From Nematostella vectensis (Eukaryota; Cnidaria; Anthozoa; Actiniaria; Edwardsiidae): a stretch of DNA of 64,000 nucleotides. The position numbers and the translations under genes are program-made. The notes beneath the pieces were generated by a model, which did not search any database, was not told the origin of the DNA, and was given only the letters and a program-made list of their open reading frames with translations. Of this stretch, positions 36,001 to 48,000 are shown piece by piece. The first letter of the stretch is position 1, and each line of letters begins with the position of its first letter. Location: the NCBI RefSeq assembly GCF_932526225.1, contig NC_064038.1, positions 14,784,474 through 14,848,473 of the forward strand, written 5' to 3'.

Positions 36001-39000
36001 ATGTTCACCTGTGGCTATGCCATCCTCTATCACTTTTTGGTAATCTGTGGTTCCTTCTTATGATTTAAGTTTTTTTGAGATTTGGGTAAACAAAAACCCC
36101 CAGGATTCAAAAGAGGATTAGTTTACACTAAGTTTGTTTTTGTCTTGCTTTCTATTGCTCTTAGTGATTTATATAGTAGGAGATAGAAGTTTCATTTCTA
36201 ACTCTTCTTTTATTGATAAATAACTCAATAACAAAGTTTTGCTGCTGTAAAATTAAAGCAATCTCTTCTGTACTCACTGTATAGGGCACCAATAACTATC
36301 AATTAATAAATTCAATTAATAAATACTCGGAAAATCTAGGGGCATATAATTTTTTAATTGATATAGTTGAATATATTTTGGTTGATATAGTTCTTTGGGT
36401 ATCATGAACTAGAGTTATCACCTTTTATGGGATTCACAAGATAAGGCATAGAAGAGGAAGACGGCTAACAAGGACTTGGAATAGCAAGTAAAAATAAAGC
36501 TTTTTTAAGTAAAAGCAATCCAGAATAATAAAAATAGAGAAATCATAGATTCCACTCAGACAATAACAGGTATTCTAAACCCTTGTACAGTTGTAAATGA
36601 AATACACCAGTACAAGCCAAGTAGCTTGGAAGGATTTCATGAAAAAGGTGGACTCATGTATCAAGGATTTTTATGACTGCTTCAAGCTACAAAAGAGTAA
36701 GTGGATTTAAAAGATAATACTACTATTTTTGATTAGGAATATACTTTTTAGAGAAAAGATAAAGGCAAGATAAAAATTACTTTCTTGCCCAGTCATAATG
36801 AGATGCTTGAGATAGGAATTTAGCATTTTATAAATTGTTCAAAGGGGAGTGATGCTCGAATTGTATAGTACAAGGTTGTTATTAAAATATGTTAAGGGGT
36901 TTGAAATATACAGTTCTGATGTTTGGAAAACAGTTACATGTAGATCAATTTGCAAAAAAAAACATCATGTAAGACATATTATTTAATAAATAACAGGTAT
37001 TCTATTACAAATATCACCATCGACCTTTTGGTAAAAATTGAAGCTAGAATCCACAGAGCATAAATGCTTTAAAAAACGATAGAATAAAAAAATCAATAAT
37101 TCGACATGCTCACAGACTTTATCCTTCTAAGGAAATCTTCCAGAGACTCCTTTCTCGGGGATCTGTCCCATTGGGCCTCAATTTTCGTTCCTAGAGAAAC
37201 ACAATCACATTGCAACCTCTCTTGTGCAGCCTTGACAACAGATTGGTAAGAAAATATGCGTCGCTCTTCTCGAACCCCGACAAAATTATTTCTTCAGAGA
37301 GACTCAAGCTTGTCATAGAAGCTCAATTTTTTGCTGCTTTGTTTTTTATCTTCCACTATTAGTTGTTTTCCTTTCTAAATTCAATAATTTTAACAAGACT
37401 CCTTCGGACAGCCTTTGCCGACATTTTTAATTCCGAGTGTCTTTTGGATGGATAACCGCTGGTTTTTGCGGGCTCGCGAGAATACGAAAGCGCCGATTTT
37501 GACCACTTATTAGCCCACCGTGGACAATGAATGCAGAATTGAGGAAGAAAAATAAGCAAATGACGAGACGTACAGTAACATTAAAATGCCTCCCAAAATA
37601 ATCAAAGAGGACGACCACGCGGAGCTGAAGTTACCGTTATGACATGACGAAAAAACATGACGTGACGCTTCAAATAAGCCCATTTCACATCGAATAAGGC
37701 GGAGAATTTCTCTGAGAACTTAGTAACTTATAGCAAACAAAATATGTGGTATCATGATCGTGTTGTGAGCGTGTCGTGGTCATGTCGCAAGCGCGTCGAG
37801 GCCTTGTCGTAGTCGTGTTTTGGCTGTGTCGTAATCGTGCGATGGGTGTATCGTAATCGTGTTGTTCATTGTTGTGATCGTGTCGAAGCCTTGTCATAAC
37901 CGACAGTTGACTGTATTGTTACTATATCAGCAGATTCTGCTGTAGTGTACCCTGGGTACCAGAGGCTCCGAGCTTCGCGGCGACAACGATTTCAGCGAAA
38001 CGAAAGAGCCACTGGTGCAACGGATTGCCAGCCTCACTATGGTGTTAGCGACGTCTCAGATTACTTGCAAAACAGGTTTCACAATCATGACGCCAGTCGC
38101 GCAAGAATGACCTGTCAAAATGTTTTTATTTGTGCTTCACGTTAGTCCTACATAAAAATTTTATACGAAGTCAGGTCAGTTCAATTTGTTTTCTGAAACA
38201 AAGGCTAAAAAAGAGAAGTTGTAGAGCGTTTATCGTGCTGTTCGCTCGTATACAACATGATCCTGTCTGTAATTTACATAAACTACGTTCGGCAACTAGA
38301 GAGGAGAGCGAAGGCAAGCTCACTCGTCCAACCGGCATAACCGCCATTAAAGGCAAGGTTCACAGAAACACTGGAGGCACAGTTTCCAGGCTCGGGAAAC
38401 GACTAAAACATTCGCCGCTTATTCATTGACCATCGGCTTAGCTGGAATGATTTTGTTTGTACACGTTTTCCGCCGTAAAAAACAATTAACGGCGTAGTAC
38501 AAATCCTCTATGAAGACATTAGCACCATAGTGAGACTGGCTATCTGTTGCACAAGAGGCTCTTTCGCTTTGCTCAAATCGTCGTCGCCGCGAAGCTCTGA
38601 GCCTCTGGTACCCAGGAAAGCTGTTGTGCGACTAAATAGTAACCTGAAAGAAACAGAGCGGCTATTTCTGTTATTTCATTTTAATCCCGCACTACAAAGA
38701 AAACCTTAGAACGCTACATGCATTTTATACCACAGGCTTCCCATCCGCGTTAATAAAGGATTTCAAAAGGCATACGAATTAACGCAAATAAAAATCCATG
38801 AGTTATATCTCCATGCTCTTATTCATGAAATAAACTTAGTTTGGATGTAAATGCATTAGTCTGTTTTGTTTTTTTTCTTCCCAAGAAGCTAAATTTTACG
38901 AGTTTACAGCGCGATATAAGTTTGTCTCGTATTTTGTGTCTATAATTAGTATGATAATGATACAAGGCTGGCAACTTAATTCTTACTACCTCAGCTTCAG

Positions 39001-42000
39001 CGCAATTTTCTACCGGATTTTTAACGACTACGAAAACACTGACATAGATACAGGATGGGAAAGGGTTGGAACTATCCCCTAATCGATTTTTAAAACAATC
39101 CGTTTAAAAACATGCGAGAAAGATTTTTTGAACGTCAATTTTAGCTTTCCGTCGATGATCGGGACAGCTGGTCAAATGGCATCTTTGGAATGTAATCTAG
39201 ATACACAGTGTAACCCTACGCTAAGTTTATTTCATGAATTAGAGCATGGAGATATAACTCATAGATTTTTTTGCGTGAATTTTTATGCCTTTGAAATCCT
39301 TTATTGACGCGGGTGGCAAGCCTGTGTTTATACCTTTTGCAATCCTACAATCAGCTTGTCTCTCTGTCCGATACGATCCTCTCATAAGCTTAAAGAGACT
39401 CCCCCAGTTCATAATGTCTCCCTTGACGTCACCACACCCATAAGACATACGCATTATCTCTTCAGGTACGATCACGTGACCCCATGCGGACAGGCCGGTC
39501 AGTTTCGTGGGCGAAGACGAGTTGAATGCATCATGGAATATGGAGAAGTGCGTTGTGTCTGGATAAAAGTTAAATTAAGTTAAGCCTCATAGGTAATCTA
39601 TAGTTAATAAAGGTAGACCTCCCTCTATTTAATTTGGCGTCATCGATTTAACGGAGACGAGATTTGATTAGAGTTATGGACTACGCTGAAATTATTGACT
39701 ATGCGTTGATTCTTGGATAAAAACGTGACCACTCTCATCAACTACCAAAGACTGTAAGAGCTAGAAAGAGTGTAAATCTCATCGACTCTACTCATCTCCC
39801 ATCTTCTCATTTCACCGTTTGCTTGATGTATCGGCGTGTTGGGGGATTAAAACTACGATTAAAACTACGGAAAGAGTGCTTGTCTGAATTGTTTTTTTAT
39901 GAACTCAACAAATCCCTCGTGGGCTCATCAATCACGTGACATCATGCCCACAGGGAACCCAATAACAATAATAACGATAATGTCAATCTATGAATGTCAG
40001 TTATATATGAGTTCAGACATCCTCCGGGGGGCGCGTAGTTGCCGGGCCCAGTCTGCGATGTGGTCCCTTGTGGCAGCTGTAATTCGCATGCTTCTCCTGA
40101 TAGGTTGGTTGGACTGGAGCTGACCTCCTGTCTGCGCGTCTGCAGTTTCCACAACATCAGTAGTAATCTCAAGGGGATATAGCTTGGAGATAGGTCTGTT
40201 CGTGTGACCCTTAGCTGTTTTTTAAGGTTACAGCCCGTACACATCCGTCGGCACCTCTAATCAGATCTTCCACTACGCCTAGTTTCCACTTCAACCTCTT
40301 CTTCTCGCTGTGGATCTGGACAACGTCTCCTATCTTGACGCGTGTTTCACCGCTGCCACCTGTTGCGGCATGGAAGCACCGCAGCGAAGTGAGGTACTCC
40401 TGCTTCCAGCGCTGCCAGAAGTGTTGTATAACTAGTGCTACACGAGTAGCATCCCTTCGGAGATGATAATCGTTTGCATAGCTCGGGTCAGCTAGTTCGT
40501 CCGCATCAGTGTCAGGATGTGGGAGACTGGTAATCCTCCTTCCATACAGTAGATGGGATGGTGTAAGAGGGTCGTCATCATTTATGTCAGGAGAGACTTA
40601 TGTTAGTCGGCGGTCATTTTGGATAGCCTCAATTTCCATGACAACCGTCTGGAGAGTGACTAAGTTGATGGATGGTCGGCCAAGGACTTTCTTCAGCGTC
40701 GTCTTCGTGAGGCCGATCAGCCTCTCCCAAAACCCTCCATACCATGGAGCTCTTTTCGGGATGAACTTCCAATCTATCCCTTGTTTGCCGAGCAACTATT
40801 TGAGCGTTGGTGAATTAAACAGGTGCTCGAGTTCAGCAGCCGCCGATTGGAAGGTACTGGCATTATCAGAAATGATAACGTCTGGAATGGACTGGCGGCT
40901 TGCGAATTTACGTACGGCGAGAATGAATGTTTTGATTGATAAATCTGAAACGACTTCAAGATGTACAGCTCTAGTAGCTGCGCATGTCAACAAACAGATA
41001 TAGGCCTTCGAGTCAGTTTTCCCGTTTCGTATATATAGTTCTCCCGTAAAGTCCACTCCTGTAACCGCAAAGGGTCGGGTCTCCCGGAGTCTGAGGCTTG
41101 TTAGTGGCGGAGCGTCTGGAGCTCGGTATGGAGCACCGTTCACTTTTTGGCACGTTACGCATTTGTTCAAGACCCTTTTTACTTGGAATCTTCCCGAAGG
41201 CACCCAGAATTTCTGGCGTAATGCAGTTAGTGTCGAGCTAACGCCAGCATGTAATTGGGGTTCATGCGTGTCACAGATAACGAGGGTCGTCACGTAGTCT
41301 TTTTTCGGAAGAAGAACTGGAAACTTGGCGTTTTCAGAAACAGGGGCATTGTGAATCCTCGCGCCACAGCGAAGTAAGCCATCGTCATCCATGAACAGGC
41401 GCAGCTGCCGTGTCAAAGGGGTCCCAGACTTGTCATGGGCGGAAAGGTTTGCTATTTCTTTGGCGTAAGAGTGGCGTTGGCGATCGTGGATACATGTCCT
41501 CTCTGCTTTCGTCAGCTCAGTGACCATCAGAGGTCCGTTTCTGCGGTCAGTGGGGTTTCTGAGGTTATGGACGAACCTCAGTACAAGAGCGGTTACACGT
41601 TGAAGTTTCCTCAGTGTGCTGTGTCTAGTGGGATCCATGATCGTGCTGATGCTTGGATTCTCGACTGAATTCGCGTCTGCTTTAGAGTCGGTTTGCTCTC
41701 CTAACACATCAGGTTCTGGGGTAACTTTAGGTTCTTCCTCTGGGATCTCAACAAGAAGGGTGGTGCTTGATTCCCACGTTGGCCAGTCGCATTCTGAAGT
41801 TATCCAGGATGGACCATGCAGCCATGCTGTTGATGCTTGGAGCTCTGCTGTGGTTAGACCCCTCGTTAGTAGGTCTGCTGGATTATCGCGTGTGGGGCAG
41901 TAACGCCAACTAGATGGCTGAGAGAGACGCTTGATTTCTCTGACTCGATTACCTACAAACTGCTGAAGCTGCTTATTACTGTGAAGCCAATTGAGCACGA

Positions 42001-45000
42001 TCTGGCTGTCCGACCAGAAGAATGCTTGTAGATCAGGAAAATTCTTCTGCAAAGAGTTAGGCAAGTACTCTGCAAGGTTTGCACCAGCCAGTGCTGCCAT
42101 CAATTCTAGTTTGGGGAGTGACAGTTCCTTTACTTGAGCGACACGTGACTTTGCCATTACAAAGGAAGTCTGATTGGGCTGCCGTATGTATGCCACAGCT
42201 CCGTAGGCTTTCGGGCTAGCATCCACGAATACATGCAGCTGAGTCGTCTCGTTGGCTGACCGATTGCTGAGATAGCATCTAGGAATAATAAGATTGGTTG
42301 ATTGTCGGATTTCTTGCGCAATGCTGAGCCAGCGAGTTCGTATCTCCCCATTCAGGGGTTCATCCCAATCTACGTTTAACTTCCAGAGGTCCTGGATAAG
42401 GATCTTAGCGCGGATTGAGATGGGGGTGATGAGGCCTAGTGGGTCATAGATCTTAGATGACTCCCTTAAGATCTCTCGCTTTGTGACAAGAGTGTCGTCA
42501 GGTGCTAGTAATTCTTTACATGCAAGTGTTAGCGTGTCGGTTGAGGTGTCCCACCGTAAGCCTAGAACATTGACACTGTCGCAGTTGGCATCGTTCACTC
42601 CATCAAGGGTAGCACGATGGAGAAGGGGTTGGCTATTGGATGCCCAAGACCGTAAGTTGAACTTGGCTTTAGTCATGACACTTCTTGATTCGTCATAGTA
42701 ACTCGGGGCCTCTTGGTGTGTTTCACAGCCGGTGATGATGTTGTCAACATAGAGATTGTCCCTCATGTCCTGTGTGACTGGTGTCTTATGATTATCAAGG
42801 TGTGTTTGAAGGAAAGCATTCAGCATAAAGGGGGAGCTCGCAGAGCCAGAAAGGACCGACTTGAAACGGTAGGTCTGGAACTCACTTTCGGGGTCACCGG
42901 GATCGGAGAGCCATAGGAACCGGGTCATGTCGCGGTCAGCTTTGCTGAGACGTACATGGAGGAAAGCTTTTTCTATATCAGTAGAAATTCCAATAGGGTG
43001 GGCGCGAAACCGCACTAAAATCGAGCCCATGTCAGCTAGGTAAGGTGAACCGACCTCTAGGCAGTCGTTCAGACTTGGGGTCGAGGGAGCCTGGTGACAA
43101 CTACAATCGAAGACAATACGAATGGGCGTGGTCGATGACTCCTTTTTTACATGGTGGTGGGGTATGTAGTGGGCGTGGTCAGACGGGTCAGGGTTGCTAA
43201 CCTTCTCAATGAACCCTCTGGCCTCTTGTTCCTTGATGATGTCGTCATAACTCTTCATCAAATCTGGTGTCTTGTGAAGTCGTCGTGCGATAGCCCTTGT
43301 GCGTCTCTCGCAGATACTGAAGTTAGTTGGGAGAGGGGCGTGCTCTTCCTTCCAGGGAAACCCAGCAATGTATGTGCCGTCTTCGTCTCTAGTGATCGAG
43401 GTGGCCTGGTAATTAGTCAAGAAGTTCTTCTCAGGGGGGTCAGCATTGGGTGATATGCCCATTGACTCTAGGGACCAAAATTGCTGTAGATCAAATTCAT
43501 CTTCTTGGTGGGCTGAAATGTGGAAAATGTTAGTCACATTGCCCTGCATCCCCCTGGCCCTTACAGGACCAGATAGTAGATAGCCCAATTTGGACTGCAT
43601 AGCTGTGGGCCCCTCTTCCCCTCGGATAATCTTTTCTTGAACAATGTCCCAGTAATGGTCAGCACCAATTAACAAGTTGATCTCGAAATTACCACTGGAC
43701 ACTAGGTGTGCTAATTTCAATCCTTTCAGGTGGGGCATGTTACTGACATCTGTGTGATGTTTGCATTGCAAGGGGGTGGCTATATGTGGAACAACAAGCA
43801 CCCGGAGAGGAATCCTATCCCCTTGCTCACTGATTACTTCAACATTTGTAACTTCTAGTCTCCTAAGGGAATGTTCTGTTGCCCCGAAGGCAGACATGGA
43901 GATATTCTCCCTTGAAATAGGCTTTGCGCCGAGTTCATCAGCGAGTTTCTTAGTAATGAAGGAGCGTTGCGCGCCCTCATCGGGAAGTATGTTCACCTCC
44001 CTGCTAGTATTCCCAACCCTGACATGGCTTACGGCAGTTTTTAGAAGTATCGGATACTCATGGGTGATGCCATAGGGGTGTGCTGGTGCTAATGTGGTAT
44101 GAACCGACTGGGATTGCTCTGCTTGGGGTGGGGCTCCTTGTTCCCAAGGTGAGGACCTTGCCCCTTGTCTCTCTCACAAATTGTGGTGTGATGTTTACCT
44201 CCGCATTGACGGCAGCGAAACTTCGAGGTGCATTTGGAGCTGATATGGGAGGATGAAAGGCAATTATAACAGAGCCTCAGCCTGACAACAATGTCCTTCC
44301 TTGCCTTAGGGTCAGAAACGGTGGCGCAGTTATGTGTACTGTGCTTCCCTTTACAGTAAACGCACTGAATGACCTTGGGTTTGCATTTCCCCTGGGGATG
44401 AGGCCCCTTTACCCCGGTAAAGAATGAGGCTGTGGGTGTAGATTCCGACAGGAGGGGGGATCCTGCTTCTAAAACCTTAAGCTCATGCTTAAGAGCTTCC
44501 CTCAGACCTTGTATGGCCCAGTCCCCCCCTTGTTGTATCCTGGCTAGGTTGCGCTTGGTTTCATTAGGGAGCTTTCCTAAAATAACAGGAATAGGGAGTT
44601 CCCCAAAGGAGTCTTGGGACTTGCCGAGGGCTTCTAGTGCTCTTATATTGGTTTCCAATGCATCACAAAAGGGGCGCAAGCTCTCAAGATTGCTTGTGGG
44701 AAATTGCAGATCTAATAGGGCAGTCATATGAGCATTCGTCACTGTGTGTTCGCCCAAAACGTTCCTTGAGAGTGGCCAGTGCCTTCACATAATTATCCCC
44801 TGAAATTAGGTAGCCCCCAATTGCTTGCTCTGCCTCCCCTGAAACCTGGGCCTTTAGGTAATTAAACTTGTCTACATCAGGCAAGCCTGGCTTGCTGTGA
44901 ACAGCTACATTAAAGGAATCCCAGAAGGTCATCCACTCCAACGGGTCCCCACTAAAAACGGGCAAGTTCAGCTTTGGGAGACGTGTGCTATAGGAGTTGA

Positions 45001-48000
45001 AGTTACTTGCTTGGGGAATGAAAGGCTCATTGCTGGGGTGAGTAATGTTTGGGGGCGGGACAACTTGAGTTGTGTTTGAGGGTGGCACGACTTGGGTTGG
45101 ATCTTTATTGGTTGGATTTTGAGACATGGAAGAAGCGCTTTGGGGAGAGGATGTTGGAGCGACAGGCGGCGGAACGACGGGGGAAGGAGTATTAACACTC
45201 GGTACATTGTCATTGTTAATGATTACACTTAGCTTTGCAATCATATCTGTGATCCCTTCCTGGATTTCCTCCGTTTCCATTATTTCCTCCTCCAAATCTT
45301 CAGGCTTCTCGATTTTCGGGGCTATGATCTCATCTAAGTCTCGGAGTTTCCCAGCCTTTGCTTCGAGTTGATGCGTTGTGTTTTTCGCCGATGCGAGTTC
45401 GAGTTCGGTAAACCCGCCATCTTTGGTAAAAATCTCCTCGGATTTCTTCATTAACTTCGTAAGATGGCGCCTGTGGCCTCGCCGAGAGGCAATTAGACGT
45501 TGCAGCTCCTCCATCCTGGTCACGGCACCAATGTATCGGCGAGTTGGGGGATTAAAACTACGATTAAAACTACGGAAAGAGTGCTTGTCTGAATGGGTTT
45601 TTTTATGAACTCAACAAATCCCTCGTGGGCTCATCAATCACGTGACATCATGCCCACAGGGAACCCAATAACAATAATAACGATAATGTCAATCTATGAA
45701 TGTCGGTTATATATGAGTTCAGACACTTGATGTGATCGAGGCTTTATACTGTATGCTCGTATATATTATAGGAACTTTTAGATCCGGGAACTCTTTCTAT
45801 ACCTCTTAAAGTTTCTGCTTTGGTTGTACGCGCCACGTGCATATGGGTTTCATTGTCACACAACCTTCTCAAAACTGGCTGGTTTTCGCCCAGATCTACG
45901 TCCACTTCTGTGCCATTCAAGCGCCCATGTTACTTTTCGCCGAGGCATGATACTCAGGTTAAGTTTGAAATTAACCTGATCTAAACCTTATCTAAAGGAT
46001 TCTATTGTTACCTATTTTGTCACAAAAGTTAGTCTAGTCGCGTAATTTGATTTTGATAGATATTGCCATACCTGGTAATGTTAAGCGTGCACTGAGCCAG
46101 CGACCAAAACCGATGACCTGCCCATCAAGGTAAATCTCCCAGACTCCGGCATGTGACTTCCACGTGACACACACGTGACGCCATATTTTATTGCAAACAC
46201 AGTTATCGTAGGAGCTGCCATAAAAATCAAACGACTGACTAAAATAACTGTTCTAACGCATCTATCATTCCACCTTATTGCATAGTTGGTATAAGAGGGA
46301 TCGCTCAAGTATGAGCTTTTTAAAAGTTTTATAAGTATGGTCTGACTACAAAGACTACAGACAGGCTGTAGAATAACTAGGTGGTATGAATAGAAAGACT
46401 ACAGACAGGCTGTAGAATGACTCGGTGGTATGAATAAAAAGACTTACAGACATAAAGCTGCAGAATGACTAGGTTGTATGAATAGAAATACTACAGACAA
46501 GCTGTAGAATTCCTAGGTGGTATGAATAGAAAGACTACAGACAAGATGCAAAAGTAAAACCGGCAATCAGATTTATTCAACTATTCATTCATGTATTATA
46601 ATTTTAATTCTAGACCTTTAACACATTATAATAAAACAAAAAAGTAAAGACTATTATTGCATGATGAGGGGTGTTTTACGGACTTGAGGTCCCATATACC
46701 GTACTGTTTACTGTAATATACAAAACTAAACACAAACAGAAAACCCAATCACTTAAAGCACTATATTCATCTAAAACAACAGTCTATCCTCATTGATTTG
46801 AAGTGCCAGAGAAGGAATTAAAATCAAACATAGGATTAGGTTGATCAGTAAGGACTAATCTTGTTGGAGAGACAATATCGAATAATTGTACTTACATCTT
46901 ATTTCCAAGAACTTTGAGCTGAAGTGCGCAGTGTCTCTGCGTAAAGCCTATTACAGTATTGCCGTCATGTGTTTCCATAGCAACCTCAAGACGCGAAGGG
47001 TTACACATGACCCAGTAACACAGAGTGATCGCAGCAGTCATGTTGATTGGCAGTTGGGTATGGAACTGTTTTTGGCTGGATAAAATTGCTGTTTCTACGC
47101 CATTATCATCGCCTAAAATAGAATGAGATATTCACTAAGCGCCTTCTTATCCATCTGTCGTTTTACTAAAAATAACATGAGGCAAGCGCGCGGGAAACCT
47201 GTGATGCTCTAAACGGGTTTTGGGCTTTCAAGATGGCAGCCACAAGAATCGTTAAAATATTAATTCCTTTAATTTTATGTAGAAAATATCGACTTAGCTC
47301 TTAATCTATAAAGAGCAGACTAAATATGGCGGAATTAGATACTTAATAAAGAATTGGCCCAAGCGAACTTCTTGAAAAACGAAAGTTTCCAAAACACAAT
47401 AGATTGATATGTATAATGTTTCTTGACGACGACAGAGAACTTGCATTATTCTTTTTTATGTTACTTACCCCCTTTTGGAGCGTCGCTTATATCCGTCACA
47501 TTAGCAAACACCCAAGTGCCGTTACCGCCCTTCGATGTCCACGTGCACAGCTCGTGACCCCACGCACACTCCCTGTCGATTCTATACACCTCGTTAGCAC
47601 CATTAGCACCGCGCCCATTATCGGCACACTCAATCGAGCCACCATTCCCGCCATAGTCAGACATGCCTCCCGCCACACACTTGCCGCCATCTTGGATTCC
47701 GAAGACTTCGTAACCGCGACGGAACGCAGCATCAGCGCAGCGCAGAATGGCGCCAGCTCGCTGTTGGTAACTCCACTGAAGGGCAGGGTCGATGTTCTCA
47801 AGGGAGGGGAGGGTGGTATTTGGTCCTTTGCTTTTAAAGCAGCCAAGATTTTCTATTGCCCTGATTCCCTTGGGGACTAAAACATAGAACTCTTTCAAGA
47901 TGATATCAAATGATGAGAAATTTGACTCACATGACCGGATTTGCCGGATTGGATGTGGCATCACAGCATGCAGCTTTTCACCTGCTGGGCAGACATGTAT

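Larger units (their letters stand above)
39827..45725 (-). mobile_element. BEL/Pao LTR retrotransposon, copy 1
   Basis: 5.9-kb minus-strand element with 193-194 bp LTRs at both ends and a 5-bp target duplication CTTGA (39822-39826 and 45726-45730). The LTRs begin TGTCTGAACT and end GCCGATACA on the element strand, and differ at only a handful of positions, so the insertion is recent. PBS-like TGGTGCCGTGACCAGGA follows the 5' LTR. It encodes Gag and a BEL-type Pol (protease, RT, RNase H, integrase). A few frameshifts and stops make this copy defective. It sits in the receptor intron, same strand as the gene. Confidence 0.96.

Noticed and set aside
37427-37618. Signal-peptide-like minus-strand ORF
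   Set aside because: Hydrophobic start but no exon border or domain context; AT-rich intron sequence can produce this by chance.
47404-47880. 158-aa plus-strand ORF
   Set aside because: Opposite strand of the Cys-rich receptor exon, which has proper splice sites and phase.
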